Positions 25,117 to 34,370 of a stretch of DNA of 64,000 bases are shown one piece after another. The notes below the pieces were generated by a model. It was not told where the DNA came from. It ran no database searches and saw only the letters and a list, made by a program, of their open reading frames with translations. Positions within the stretch are counted from its first letter, which is position 1. The number at the start of each line of letters is the position of its first letter. Source of the stretch: Brachyspira intermedia PWS/A (GTDB taxonomy: Bacteria > Spirochaetota > Brachyspiria > Brachyspirales > Brachyspiraceae); assembly GCF_000223215.1 (NCBI RefSeq), contig NC_017243.1:3100001-3164000 (forward strand). Direction: 5' to 3'. A program made the position numbers and the translations under genes.

Positions 25117-27381
25117 TTATAGAACAGGACTTTCATGCATAGCTTTGATTCTAGTCCATCTTCTGTCAACTTCTTTTTGGAATTTATCAAGTATCTCTTG
25201 ATTTTTAAGAAGGTGTTTAGTTTTACCCATCATTTTCAACCATTCAGTAACAGGTAATTTCTTATCATCAGCTACCATTTGAGTGATAGTAGTGATACCA
25301 TGTTCAACCTCATATAATGGGAAGAAGCAGCAATCAACAGCAGCTTTGATAATATCTTTACCCATATCATCAGGAGATTTCCAGTTCAATGGACAAGTGA
25401 TAAGAAGTTTAACAAAAGCAGTACCATGATTATTAGCATACCATTGAGCTTTAGCAGCTTTCTTAATCAAATCCATAGGATAAGCTTCACAACCAGTAGC
25501 AATGTAAGGTATATGACAACCAGCAAAGATTTGAGCAACATCTTTGTGTCCGAATTGTTTACCAACTTCAGCTTTACCAACGTTAGAAGTAGAAGTTCTA
25601 TGTCCTAATGGAGTAGAGAATGATAATTGGTTACCAGTGTTCATGTATCCTTCATTATCATATTCTAATATAATCATTTTGTGATTTCTAATAGCAGCAC
25701 CAATAGAAGGTCCCATACCTATGTCATGACCACCGTCACCAGTAATCATTATGAAAGTAGGATCTTCAGGTCCTTGAATTTCTCCTCTGCGTTTTCTTTC
25801 ATGATACATTTCAACAACACCAGAAAGAGTAGCAGCACCATTTTGGAACAAGTTGTGAACATAAGTAGTTCTGTAAGAGCTGTAAGGATAACCTGTAGTA
25901 ACAACCATAGAACAACCAGTATGTACTAAAAGAACAACATCACCTTCAATACCTTTCATGAAAGTATTGATACCAGAGAAGATACCACAACCGTTACAAG
26001 CACCATGTCCTTGAGCATAACGATAAGCTTTACCAGTTAATTCTCTAAGAGGTGGAACTTTAACATCAAGTTTATGAGTTTGTTCATTCATAGTAACAGT
26101 GATGCCTGATTTTTGACTCTCTAAAGTAAGAGGTTCATGTATAGGTTTCATTTCAACACCAGCATGACCCATATATTGTTCTAAGTAAGAATGTTTTTCA
26201 ACAGAACCAGGGTTAGCTAATTCTTTTAAACCTAAATCAAATAATTCTTTAGCTTTTTCAAGAGTAAACTCAGTACCGCCAAGACCATAAACTCTGCTTA
26301 CAACAGAAGATTTATTGTTTACATCGTTTTTCAAAGCAGCTCTGATTTCAGTAGACATATTACCACCCATACCAGAGTATGAATCTTGTCTGTCACCTAC
26401 TACAACTACTTTAACATTAGCTAATAATTTTTGTAATTCTTTTTCAGGGAAAGGACGAATTTGAGTGATAGCGAAAGCACCTATTTTAAGGTTAGGATTA
26501 GCTTTTCTCATTTCATCAACAGCCAAAGTTCCAGTTTCATAAGAAGAACCGCAAAGCATTAAAGCAACTTCAGCTCCTTCCATATTATAAGTTTCTATTG
26601 GATGATATTGTCTTCCAGAAAGAGAAGCAAATTCTTCGAATACTTCAGTAATGATAGCACGAGAATCTTCTAAAGCTTGAGAAAGCTGTAATTTACTTCC
26701 TGTTAATTCATCTTCGTTCATGTAAGGTCCAATTGTAACAGGATTTTTTCCTGGTTCAACTGAAGTAACTTCTGGAGTATATTTACCTAAGAAGTCTTGT
26801 ACATCTTTATCATTTTTGAAAAGATATATTTTTTTCTTCTGGTGAGAAGTAAAGAATCCATCAGAAGAAACTATGATAGGAAGTTTAGCTTTTTCAGCAA
26901 TTTTTAATGCAAGAATATTGAAGTCGTAAACCATCTGAGTAGTATGAGCCATAATGATGATCCAACCAGTGTTAAGAGCCATCATAATATCAGATTGGTC
27001 ACATTTAATATCTAATGGACCAGAAACAGTTCTGTTTACAACGTTTAATACCATAGGGAATCTTGTTCCCGCTTGAACAGGTAATTGTTCCATAGCAAAA
27101 AGAAGACCGTTAGCAGAAGTAGCATTGAATACTCTACCGCCAGCAGTAGTAGCACCATAACAGATACCAGCAGCACCATGTTCACCATCACCAGGGATCA
27201 TGCAAACAGTGTGTCTTCCATTAGCTTTCATTTCATCTAAGTACTCAGCAATTTGAGTAGATGGAGTGATTGGGTAATAACCCATAACGTGATAATTGAT
27301 TTGAGCGGCTGCAATGGCTGCTAATTCATTACCACTTTCAAGTATGTTTTCTTGTTCAGCAAGATTATATTTGTTAGCCAT
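25117..27381 (-). CDS. 2-oxoacid:ferredoxin oxidoreductase, fused alpha-beta subunit (pyruvate-type)
   Basis: A 754-residue fusion. Residues 1 to about 400 are the alpha subunit (YYPITPSTQIAEYLDE near residue 35, CDQSDIMMALNTGW near residue 126). Residues from about 450 are the TPP-binding beta subunit: GHGACNGCGI supplies two Fe-S cysteines, HTGCSMV the next, and ITGDGGHDIGMG near residue 550 starts TPP binding. It converts a 2-oxoacid, most probably pyruvate, to acyl-CoA, CO2 and reduced ferredoxin. AAGGAGC precedes ATG 27381. It follows the gamma-delta gene by 14 bp. Codon use is more uniform than in neighbours, suggesting strong expression. Confidence 0.9.
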   Translation of the reverse strand: MANKYNLAEQENILESGNELAAIAAAQINYHVMGYYPITPSTQIAEYLDEMKANGRHTVCMIPGDGEHGAAGICYGATTAGGRVFNATSANGLLFAMEQLPVQAGTRFPMVLNVVNRTVSGPLDIKCDQSDIMMALNTGWIIIMAHTTQMVYDFNILALKIAEKAKLPIIVSSDGFFTSHQKKKIYLFKNDKDVQDFLGKYTPEVTSVEPGKNPVTIGPYMNEDELTGSKLQLSQALEDSRAIITEVFEEFASLSGRQYHPIETYNMEGAEVALMLCGSSYETGTLAVDEMRKANPNLKIGAFAITQIRPFPEKELQKLLANVKVVVVGDRQDSYSGMGGNMSTEIRAALKNDVNNKSSVVSRVYGLGGTEFTLEKAKELFDLGLKELANPGSVEKHSYLEQYMGHAGVEMKPIHEPLTLESQKSGITVTMNEQTHKLDVKVPPLRELTGKAYRYAQGHGACNGCGIFSGINTFMKGIEGDVVLLVHTGCSMVVTTGYPYSSYRTTYVHNLFQNGAATLSGVVEMYHERKRRGEIQGPEDPTFIMITGDGGHDIGMGPSIGAAIRNHKMIILEYDNEGYMNTGNQLSFSTPLGHRTSTSNVGKAEVGKQFGHKDVAQIFAGCHIPYIATGCEAYPMDLIKKAAKAQWYANNHGTAFVKLLITCPLNWKSPDDMGKDIIKAAVDCCFFPLYEVEHGITTITQMVADDKKLPVTEWLKMMGKTKHLLKNQEILDKFQKEVDRRWTRIKAMHESPVL

Positions 27382-27395
27382 TTATTCGCTCCTTA

Positions 27396-28427
27396 TTATT
27401 TTTTATAACGACTGTATGTAAGTTCATCAACATTGCAATCAGCTTCTACTTCTATTCTTAAAGCCTGCTGATCTTTTTCAAACTTACCTGAATAAGGTCC
27501 TTTAGGGCAAGCTCTAACACATTTTAAGCAGCCTTTACAATATTGATAATCAATACCCATCATGTTCATAGCTATTTTGTTTGGATCTTTTCTGTCTGGT
27601 CCTTTTTCCCAAACGATACAAAGGTCTGGACAAACAACTTCACAGTTAGCACAGTCTATACAGTTTTTAGGATTGAATACTGGTATATTACCTGTACGAG
27701 TAACTTGTAAATCTTTTAAAGTAGAGTTACCAGCAGCATTGATATAACCACCTGTTAATTGGTTGTTTTTACCATAAACAGGTTCTGGTTTTTTGTAAGG
27801 TATATATGGATATTTACCATCTGCAGGGAAATCTTTTACTACAGAATCACTTCCGCCTCTTCTGAAAGCTTCAACGTTAGGTTCTACTAATTCAGGTTTT
27901 TTGCCTGAGAATTGCTTTCTAATTTGCTCTTCAAATTTAGCAGAATCTATAAAGTCAAGCTGATTAACCATAGCACCCATAATGATAGTGTTAGCTGCTT
28001 GTGAAGGAAGTTTTAAATCATTAGCGATTTTAATAGCATCAACACAAACTACTTTACCACCATGTAATTTAGCGAAGTCTCTTGCTTCATCAGGTGTTTT
28101 ATTAGTGTTAAAAATAACTATAGCATCTTCTTTAACACCAGCTAATGTCATAGGGTTTTTAAGAAGATTCATATGGAATACAGCCACAACATGAGGCTCT
28201 TCTACTGTAGAGTTAACTCTTACTTCTGTATCAGAAAATCTTACGAAAGATTTAACTGGAGAACCTTTCTTTTCTGAACCATAACTTGAGAATGCAGCAC
28301 CATAGAAACCTTGAGTCAAAACACCTACTTCTGCAAGCATTTTACCAGCACTATTAGCACCCATTCCGCCTATACTTTCGAGACGAATCTCGAAAAAGCC
28401 TAAATCATTGACTTTTGGGAGTTTCAC
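27396..28427 (-). CDS. 2-oxoacid:ferredoxin oxidoreductase, fused gamma-delta subunit
   Basis: A 343-residue fusion. The gamma domain comes first (FFEIRLESIGGMGANSAGKM near residue 11, FSSYGSEKKGSPVKSFVR near residue 45). After a linker, a ferredoxin-like delta domain carries CIDCANCEVVCP (near residue 258) and CKGCLKCVRACP (near residue 300), two [4Fe-4S] clusters. It pairs with the alpha-beta fusion directly downstream. The start is a GTG at 28427 preceded by AAAGGAG, since no ATG fits. Together the two genes encode a four-domain oxidoreductase in two polypeptides. Confidence 0.9.
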   Translation of the reverse strand: MKLPKVNDLGFFEIRLESIGGMGANSAGKMLAEVGVLTQGFYGAAFSSYGSEKKGSPVKSFVRFSDTEVRVNSTVEEPHVVAVFHMNLLKNPMTLAGVKEDAIVIFNTNKTPDEARDFAKLHGGKVVCVDAIKIANDLKLPSQAANTIIMGAMVNQLDFIDSAKFEEQIRKQFSGKKPELVEPNVEAFRRGGSDSVVKDFPADGKYPYIPYKKPEPVYGKNNQLTGGYINAAGNSTLKDLQVTRTGNIPVFNPKNCIDCANCEVVCPDLCIVWEKGPDRKDPNKIAMNMMGIDYQYCKGCLKCVRACPKGPYSGKFEKDQQALRIEVEADCNVDELTYSRYKK

Positions 28428-28523
28428 GATTTTTTTCTCCTTTATTTAATTAAAATGAGATTTTGGGAATAAACATTAAAAGTATAATAGTTTATAAAAT
28501 TAATATACTATCAATGTTTATAT

Positions 28524-28551
28524 ATTGTACTATAAATAAGATAAAAGTCAA
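28524..28551 (-). promoter_or_regulatory. Likely promoter of the fused oxidoreductase operon
   Basis: On the minus strand TTGACT (28551-28546), a 16-bp spacer, and TACAAT (28529-28524). The transcript would start near 28517, leaving a leader of about 90 nt before the GTG start. Confidence 0.5.
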
Positions 28552-28652
28552 ATTAATTATCATTATTTTAATGTAGCATATATATATTTTATTAAAAAAA
28601 TACTATATGTTTACACAAGTTTTACAAAAAAAATGTATGAACAATAAAACAT

Positions 28653-28681
28653 TTGACATATGGTACTTTAACTATTATACT
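28653..28681 (+). promoter_or_regulatory. Strong sigma-70 promoter of the chemotaxis receptor
   Basis: A perfect TTGACA (28653-28658), exactly 17 bp, then TATACT (28676-28681). Transcription would begin near 28688, giving an unusually long leader of about 155 nt that includes an AT-only inverted repeat (about 28739-28770) followed by a T run. The rest of the 28428-28843 gap shows no gene. Confidence 0.75.
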
Positions 28682-28843
28682 ATATAGTGGTGTTAAGAGT
28701 TACTAGGATTTCATTAATATAATAAAAATTGTCTTTGTAAGAATATATCAAATATAATTTATATATTCTTTCAATTTTTTTATATTCTAGATTACTAGTA
28801 TTTTTCAATTTGATTTATACATAACTTTATTGGGGTCTGTATT

Positions 28844-30688
28844 ATGAAAAAGCGATTTAATAGTTTAAATGTACAAATACCTATGGTAGTTAATATTTTT
28901 ATCGCATTGCTTTTAATTATTTCTATATCAACATTAGTATATATGTCGAAAAAAGCCATAGATAAATCTTCATACGATGGATTTGGAACTACAATAAAAG
29001 GATATTCCACTTTTTTTGATTCTCTAATTGAAAATCAGTTAATTTTATCAGATACTTATGCTTCTTTTTCTTTCGTAATAAATTATATGGAATATAGAAA
29101 TCCTGCAGATGAAAGTAATATGCTTACAGTATTAAAACTTATAGGAGCAAAAAACCCATATGTTAAAAGCCTATCTTTGATAGAAGCTGATGGAACTATA
29201 TTAAATAATTCTGAAGATAATAATATTGATGTAGGTAAAAAAGTAGCTGATCTGTATCCGGATTTATGGAGAAGATATGATCCTGTAAAAAAACCTACTC
29301 TAGCTGATGCTATATATAAAGACAAAGATGGCAAGTGGATCACTGCTATAATCTCTCCGGTTAAGTCTAAAACTGATAATACATATCTTGGCGGTATGAT
29401 GATTATATTAGATTGGCAGAAAGTTATAGATGAAATATCCATTACTGCAGGAGAGGTTCTTACTCATTGGATAAGATTATGGGTATTCAATAAAGATACT
29501 TTACTTGTAATGCATAATGTACCAAGCGAAGTTGGTAAATTGGCTCCTGTGGAAATTAAAACAATAGTTAATAACACTGAAGGAAAATTGGAATTCCAAA
29601 ATGATGGTATGACTAAAGTATGCTTATATAATTCCCTTAAAGATCAGCCTTGGAAAGTTGCTTTTTCTATGCCTTTGAGTTTTATTGAACAACAAAGTAC
29701 AAATATATTAAAGATTGGAATTCTAATAGGAGTATTAGGAATAATATTTAGTTTTGTTATCGGATTCTTATACATTAAAAAGATTATTAGTCCTTTGAAA
29801 ATACTTGTAGAAGAAGCTGAAGAAATGTCTAAAGGAGAATTTGTACTTAGAAAATTCAAATTCAAGAAAAACGAAATTGGGGATATAGCATATTCATTCA
29901 AAAATATGAGAGATGCTATGGTAAAAATTATTAATGAAGTTAATGCTACTTCAGAAAAAATTAACAATGCCGCTGCTAACCTTACTCAAGGAAGTGATGA
30001 CTTATCAGCTAGAACAGATGCTCAGGCTTCCAGTCTTGAAGAAACTGCTTCTGCTATAGAAGAGATGGCTTCTACAATTAAATCATCAGCAGAACATTCT
30101 GTAGAAGGAAACGATATGATGATAGCTTCTAAAAAGGCTGTAGAAAATGGAGCAAGCGTTATAGCGGAAACTACTAAAAACATAGAAGAAGTTTATGAAT
30201 CTAGTGAAAAAATAAAAAGTATTACTAAAACAATAGAAGATATTGCATTCCAAACTAATATACTTGCTCTTAATGCTTCCGTAGAGGCCGCAAGAGCTGG
30301 AGATCAGGGAAGAGGTTTTGCTGTTGTAGCTTCTGAGGTTAGAAACCTTGCACAAAACTCTCAGTCATCCGCTAAAGACATAACATTGCTTATAGAAAAT
30401 ATTTATGAAAAGATTAATAAATCTGCCGAAACTGCAAGAGAGTCACAATCTATATTCAATGATATACAGTCAAAAATAGATGGAACAGCAAAGATAATGC
30501 AGGAAATAAGCACAACCGCAGTAGAACAGCAAACAGGTGTGGATCAAGTAAATATAGCGGTATCTAAAATAGATGGTATAACTCAGCAAAATGCTGCTTT
30601 AGTTGATGAAACTACAAACTATGCTAGAGAATTATTAGAACAGTCAGAGAATTTAAAAAGTATTATGACTTTCTTCAAAATGGATTAA
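28844..30688 (+). CDS. Methyl-accepting chemotaxis protein
   Basis: A 614-residue transmembrane receptor. Transmembrane helix 1 covers about residues 12-35. A periplasmic sensor of about 240 residues (dCache-like) contains DPVKKPTLADAIYKDKDGKW. Helix 2 is near residues 286-308, followed by a HAMP domain and the cytoplasmic signalling hairpin. The highly conserved tip is near residue 475 (FQTNILALNASVEAARAGDQ, then GRGFAVVASEVRNLA). It signals through CheA/CheW to the periplasmic flagella of spirochaetes. The ligand is unknown, although dCache sensors often bind amino acids. Confidence 0.95.
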   Translation: MKKRFNSLNVQIPMVVNIFIALLLIISISTLVYMSKKAIDKSSYDGFGTTIKGYSTFFDSLIENQLILSDTYASFSFVINYMEYRNPADESNMLTVLKLIGAKNPYVKSLSLIEADGTILNNSEDNNIDVGKKVADLYPDLWRRYDPVKKPTLADAIYKDKDGKWITAIISPVKSKTDNTYLGGMMIILDWQKVIDEISITAGEVLTHWIRLWVFNKDTLLVMHNVPSEVGKLAPVEIKTIVNNTEGKLEFQNDGMTKVCLYNSLKDQPWKVAFSMPLSFIEQQSTNILKIGILIGVLGIIFSFVIGFLYIKKIISPLKILVEEAEEMSKGEFVLRKFKFKKNEIGDIAYSFKNMRDAMVKIINEVNATSEKINNAAANLTQGSDDLSARTDAQASSLEETASAIEEMASTIKSSAEHSVEGNDMMIASKKAVENGASVIAETTKNIEEVYESSEKIKSITKTIEDIAFQTNILALNASVEAARAGDQGRGFAVVASEVRNLAQNSQSSAKDITLLIENIYEKINKSAETARESQSIFNDIQSKIDGTAKIMQEISTTAVEQQTGVDQVNIAVSKIDGITQQNAALVDETTNYARELLEQSENLKSIMTFFKMD

Positions 30689-30698
30689 AATTTAATTT

Positions 30699-30776
30699 AT
30701 TATCAGCTATGAAATTTTATTGACAAATAATCTTTACTTTTTGTACAAATTAAATTATCATAGCTGATAATTTTAT
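30699..30776 (+). terminator. 14-bp inverted repeat between the receptor and the barrel gene
   Basis: A perfect 14-bp inverted repeat (30699-30712 and 30758-30771) encloses 45 bp and is followed by TTTTATTTTA. It may end the receptor transcript, but the loop contains TTGACA (30720-30725) and, 18 bp on, TACAAA, which could be the promoter of the next gene. Confidence 0.5.
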
Positions 30777-30789
30777 TTTAGGATTATCT

Positions 30790-31902
30790 ATGAAAAACTA
30801 TATCAAAATTGTGATAACCTTTATCACATTCTTATTAATAACTTCTTTATTAAATGCTCAAGAAAAATATACCAATGCTATAATGCCTCCGCTTCCAAAT
30901 GCATTTGATATGTTTATTGGAAGAGAAGGAAACAACGAACTTCCTCAATATATAGAACCTGATTATTTTAGAGATGATTATAAAAGAAAACTTCCAAATC
31001 CTAATGATACAAATTTAGGCTTCTTTCAAAAGTATCCTATAGAATTTCATTTAACTACTACTTTTTCCTATGCAGCTCATACAAATACTTTTAATTTAAG
31101 AGATACTTTTGCAACTATTGGTCAGACATTTCATAATGACTATATACAATTTACAGGATTTATAACAGCATACGGATATTTTGATACACATAACCCAGAT
31201 ATAGAATATCCATATATAAAAGGAAATGCTGGTCTTTATGATGGAGGAGTACAGGCTGTGTTTATCGATAGAATACTAGTATCAGCCAGAGGAAGAGCTA
31301 CTTTTGATATTAATACTACTACTTTCATGCTTATGCCGCATTATTATGATACTACATTAAACCCTGCTCATATTGATACACCTGATTATTATATACCTCA
31401 AGTATTAAATGGACCTGGTATAAGAGTTGGATTTATAGGAAATCATTATGAGATAGCTTATTCTCAAGGAGATTTCAGACATAGTATACCTAAAGCATTT
31501 TTATTTAGATTTAATATACCTAATATTGAATTTAGATTCTTATATGAACATGAAAACAGAAGAGACCCACAATTTTATCATATAAATTTATTTGATTCAC
31601 TTGTTCAGGCTTCTGCAACATTTAGATTCCCTCTTATGAATGAAACTATTTGGCTTAATGCTATTGCCGAATATACTTGGAGAGAAAATGATGCTCATTA
31701 TATACGTTTAGAGCAGGGTTTTGAATGGTATATGTTAAACATTGCTTTAAGAGAAATGGTTCATATAAAAGATAAAAATGCTAAATTATATTTAGAATAT
31801 GCTATATTTGGTAAATTCAAAGCTGGTCCTGCTGAATTCAATGTAGGTTTCCAAGGTTCTACAGATGGAAGATATTATATTGCAGGAAATGTAACATTTT
31901 AA
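30790..31902 (+). CDS. Predicted outer-membrane beta-barrel protein
   Basis: A 370-residue exported protein. The signal peptide is residues 1 to about 23 (IVITFITFLLITSLLNAQ). The mature protein has many short amphipathic strands with Tyr/Phe/His, such as YPIEFHLTTTFSYAAHT, and ends in a strand with C-terminal phenylalanine (YYIAGNVTF), the usual signal for outer-membrane barrel assembly. The family is not recognised with certainty; a surface protein or porin-like role is inferred only from the topology. It starts 10 bp after a GGA site, just beyond the inverted repeat. Confidence 0.75.
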   Translation: MKNYIKIVITFITFLLITSLLNAQEKYTNAIMPPLPNAFDMFIGREGNNELPQYIEPDYFRDDYKRKLPNPNDTNLGFFQKYPIEFHLTTTFSYAAHTNTFNLRDTFATIGQTFHNDYIQFTGFITAYGYFDTHNPDIEYPYIKGNAGLYDGGVQAVFIDRILVSARGRATFDINTTTFMLMPHYYDTTLNPAHIDTPDYYIPQVLNGPGIRVGFIGNHYEIAYSQGDFRHSIPKAFLFRFNIPNIEFRFLYEHENRRDPQFYHINLFDSLVQASATFRFPLMNETIWLNAIAEYTWRENDAHYIRLEQGFEWYMLNIALREMVHIKDKNAKLYLEYAIFGKFKAGPAEFNVGFQGSTDGRYYIAGNVTF

Positions 31903-31963
31903 CAACTTGTAGTATTTTCCTTATAATATATAATATTATTCTAATAATTTAAGGAGGGTTACT

Positions 31964-32383
31964 ATGAAAAAAATAATATGTACAATATTAACTTTATCTG
32001 TATTATCAATATATGCTTATGGTGCTTCTATAGCATTAAGCGAAGTACCTAGTAAAGCTATAGCATTTGCTGATAAATATTTTGCTGATTATTATTTATA
32101 CAGAGCAACTGAAATGGGAGGTTCTTATTCTTTAATATTCAAAGGCGGACTTAAAATATATGTTAATTCTAATGGAGAATGGAGAACTGTAGACGGCGGC
32201 GGAGAAGAAATATCTATAGCTTATGTAGAAGATAAAGTTAGAAATGCTATCAAAAAAGAATTTCCTGATGAAAAAGTTATTAGTATAAAGAAAAATAGCA
32301 AAAATTATGACATAGAGTTCAAAAGCAGAAGAAAAATAGCTGTAGATCTTGAAGGCAACATCACTAAAAAAGGAAGATGGTAA
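31964..32383 (+). CDS. Periplasmic PepSY-like domain protein
   Basis: A 139-residue secreted protein. The signal peptide is about residues 1-20 (IICTILTLSVLSIYAYG). The mature part has two PepSY-like (DUF2874) half-repeats: YSLIFKGGLKIYVNSNGEWRTVDGGG near residue 45, and YDIEFKSRRKIAVDLEGNI near the end. Such proteins bind or inhibit peptidases or act in cell-envelope regulation; the specific role here is unknown. AAGGAGGG precedes the start, suggesting strong translation. It is 61 bp after the barrel gene. Confidence 0.82.
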   Translation: MKKIICTILTLSVLSIYAYGASIALSEVPSKAIAFADKYFADYYLYRATEMGGSYSLIFKGGLKIYVNSNGEWRTVDGGGEEISIAYVEDKVRNAIKKEFPDEKVISIKKNSKNYDIEFKSRRKIAVDLEGNITKKGRW

Positions 32384-32400
32384 TTTAAAAAATATAAAAT

Positions 32401-32438
32401 AAAAGTACAAGCATAAATATTATGTTTGTACTTTTTTA
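32401..32438 (+). terminator. Intrinsic terminator after the PepSY-like gene
   Basis: AAGTACAAGCATA (32403-32415) pairs with TATGTTTGTACTT (32421-32433), with one G-U pair, then TTTTTATTTT. Confidence 0.88.
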
Positions 32439-32530
32439 TTTTAACTACTATTATAATTTTATATTGCAAATAAAAAGCAGATTTAATAATTTAAGATTTT
32501 GATAAACTCTAACTAAATAATTAAAAAAAT

Positions 32531-32604
32531 TGGAGATAATGGGGCTCGAACCCACGACCCTCACAATGCCATTGTGATGCTCTCCCAAACTGAGCTATAT
32601 CCCC
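32531..32604 (-). tRNA. tRNA-Ala (anticodon GGC)
   Basis: Read on the minus strand it folds as a normal cloverleaf: acceptor GGGGATA/TATCTCC with the G3-U70 pair that marks alanine tRNAs, D-arm GCTC...GAGC, anticodon stem TCACA/TGTGA with loop ATGGCAT, a 5-nt variable loop, and T-arm GTGGG TTCGAGC CCCAT. The anticodon is GGC, reading GCC and GCT-type alanine codons. The discriminator is A. The terminal CCA is not encoded; the next bases form a T run that probably terminates the transcript. Confidence 0.95.
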
Positions 32605-32754
32605 TTAATAAGATTCAAGCATTTTAAATTATTTTTAAGTAAAAGTCAATCTATTTGTTTTCTTTATTAATTATAAGTTTTAACATTTGCATACAAACTA
32701 ATTTAAAATATTTTATAGCTTAAAGTGCATTAACTTGTTTTTGAAGGAGTGATT

Positions 32755-32826
32755 TTAGTTGCGGTGGCTTTGCCCCCACACCCCCACTTCTTTTATTGGT
32801 ATAAAAGAAGCAAAAGAACTGCAAGC
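32755..32826. repeat. Fragment of the MITE-like family interior
   Basis: Contains TTTGCCCCCACACCCCCACT and TTTTATTGGTATAAAAGAAG, blocks that occur inside the elements at 20974-21269 and 22963-23255. No ends are visible, so this is an internal remnant in the gap between the tRNA and the membrane protein gene. Confidence 0.55.
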
Positions 32827-32905
32827 ACTTATTATCATCTTACATATTGTTGCTGATTTACTTATTTGGTTTATAATTGAAGTATAATTTTTTTAAGAGT
32901 TTTTT

Positions 32906-34369
32906 ATGACCACTTTAGATATAAATGAAATATTAGGATATGGTATAACAGAACAGCCTACCGAATATAATTCAGAATATGAACTTATTAATTGGCTAAA
33001 GTATGATTTACTTCAACAAGCACTTAGCAAATGTAAAACTAAAAATTCAAATAATATTATAATTATAACAGATGAAGAAGAAAAATATTATACTTTAAAT
33101 ATAGGTATTGAAGATTATAAAAATAATATTAAAAATAAAACCATTATTAATTTTTATTTAGAAAACATTTTATTTGATTTTAGTATAAAATACGCTAATG
33201 TAAATAAAGTACATTACAATTTAAGATTAGATAATTTAATTATTAATAATGAGTTAGATTTTAGTTACAATAATTTTTTTAATATATTTGATTCTAATAT
33301 ACAATTTCATAATATTGAATTTGAAAATAATTTATGGTTTGATCATCTGATATTAAATAAAGGAATTTACTTTTCTGGATGTTATTTTAAAGATAAATTA
33401 TGTTTTGGAAGTTCTAAAATAAATGATAAATTATATATATCAAATTCTACATTTGAAAATGGAATATCATTTGCTAATAATCAATATATAAATAGTATTG
33501 AAATTATAGATTCATACTTAAATAAAGAATTAATATTAAAAAACAATAATATAGAAAAAATAATTGATATAAATAAAATTAATATTGATGATAATATTGA
33601 AGAAAAAAATTATAATTCAAAAATTATATTAGATAATGTTGTTTTTGATAACAATACTTCTTCTATAAACTTAAATAATATAAAAAAAGTAAATGAAATA
33701 AATATAAATAACACTTTTATTAATGGTAGAATAAATTTAAAAAATATAGAAGTAGAAGAAGCAGATTTTAAGGGCTCTGTTATTAATGGAGGTTTAATCA
33801 ATCCGGTTAATTTCAAAGTTCATAAATTCGCTAACCGTGAAAGTGCTTTATTTCTTAAAAATGAGGCTTATGCTAGAAATAATGCTATTGATGCCTTAAA
33901 GTATAAGGCTAAAGAAATTGAATGTCATAAAGATGATTTAATGAAATTGTCAAAAGACATTATACAAAATAAAGAATATTCATTTACTAAAAAAATAAAA
34001 GAATTATATAAAATTGTTGGAGATATAGCATCAATATATTTAAGTTCTTTATACAGTGATAATGGGCAGAATTGGATTAAGGCCTTATTTATGACTATAT
34101 TAATAACAATTATTTGTTTTACTGTTTTTTATATTCCTGATTTGACTGATTCTAATATAATACGCCTATATTATAGAAATCTATTTCCAGAGTTAATAAA
34201 ATATTTTATACCTACTGATTACAGCCTTATTATAAAATATGCCGCGTCTAAACTGAATTTATTTTTAAAAACATTCGGAGTGTTAGTTTATTTTTTAGGT
34301 AAAGTTTTATTCTGGTACGGCTCGGTGCAGACTGTTCAGGCTTTTAGAAAATTTGCAAAAGGGGCTTAG
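32906..34369 (+). CDS. Pentapeptide-repeat-like membrane protein
   Basis: A 487-residue protein. Residues about 95-310 form degenerate five-residue repeats with recurring F/I/L at every fifth position (for example FENGISF, ADFKGSVINGG), suggesting a right-handed beta-helix. A helical linker follows, then two or three C-terminal transmembrane segments (about residues 390-410 and 455-475) and a terminal VQTVQAFRKFAKGA motif seen in related membrane proteins of epsilonproteobacteria and spirochaetes. Very Asn/Ile-rich composition. Function unknown; the C-terminal pair resembles an ion-channel-like module but this is not established. Confidence 0.7.
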   Translation: MTTLDINEILGYGITEQPTEYNSEYELINWLKYDLLQQALSKCKTKNSNNIIIITDEEEKYYTLNIGIEDYKNNIKNKTIINFYLENILFDFSIKYANVNKVHYNLRLDNLIINNELDFSYNNFFNIFDSNIQFHNIEFENNLWFDHLILNKGIYFSGCYFKDKLCFGSSKINDKLYISNSTFENGISFANNQYINSIEIIDSYLNKELILKNNNIEKIIDINKINIDDNIEEKNYNSKIILDNVVFDNNTSSINLNNIKKVNEININNTFINGRINLKNIEVEEADFKGSVINGGLINPVNFKVHKFANRESALFLKNEAYARNNAIDALKYKAKEIECHKDDLMKLSKDIIQNKEYSFTKKIKELYKIVGDIASIYLSSLYSDNGQNWIKALFMTILITIICFTVFYIPDLTDSNIIRLYYRNLFPELIKYFIPTDYSLIIKYAASKLNLFLKTFGVLVYFLGKVLFWYGSVQTVQAFRKFAKGA

Positions 34370-34370
34370 A

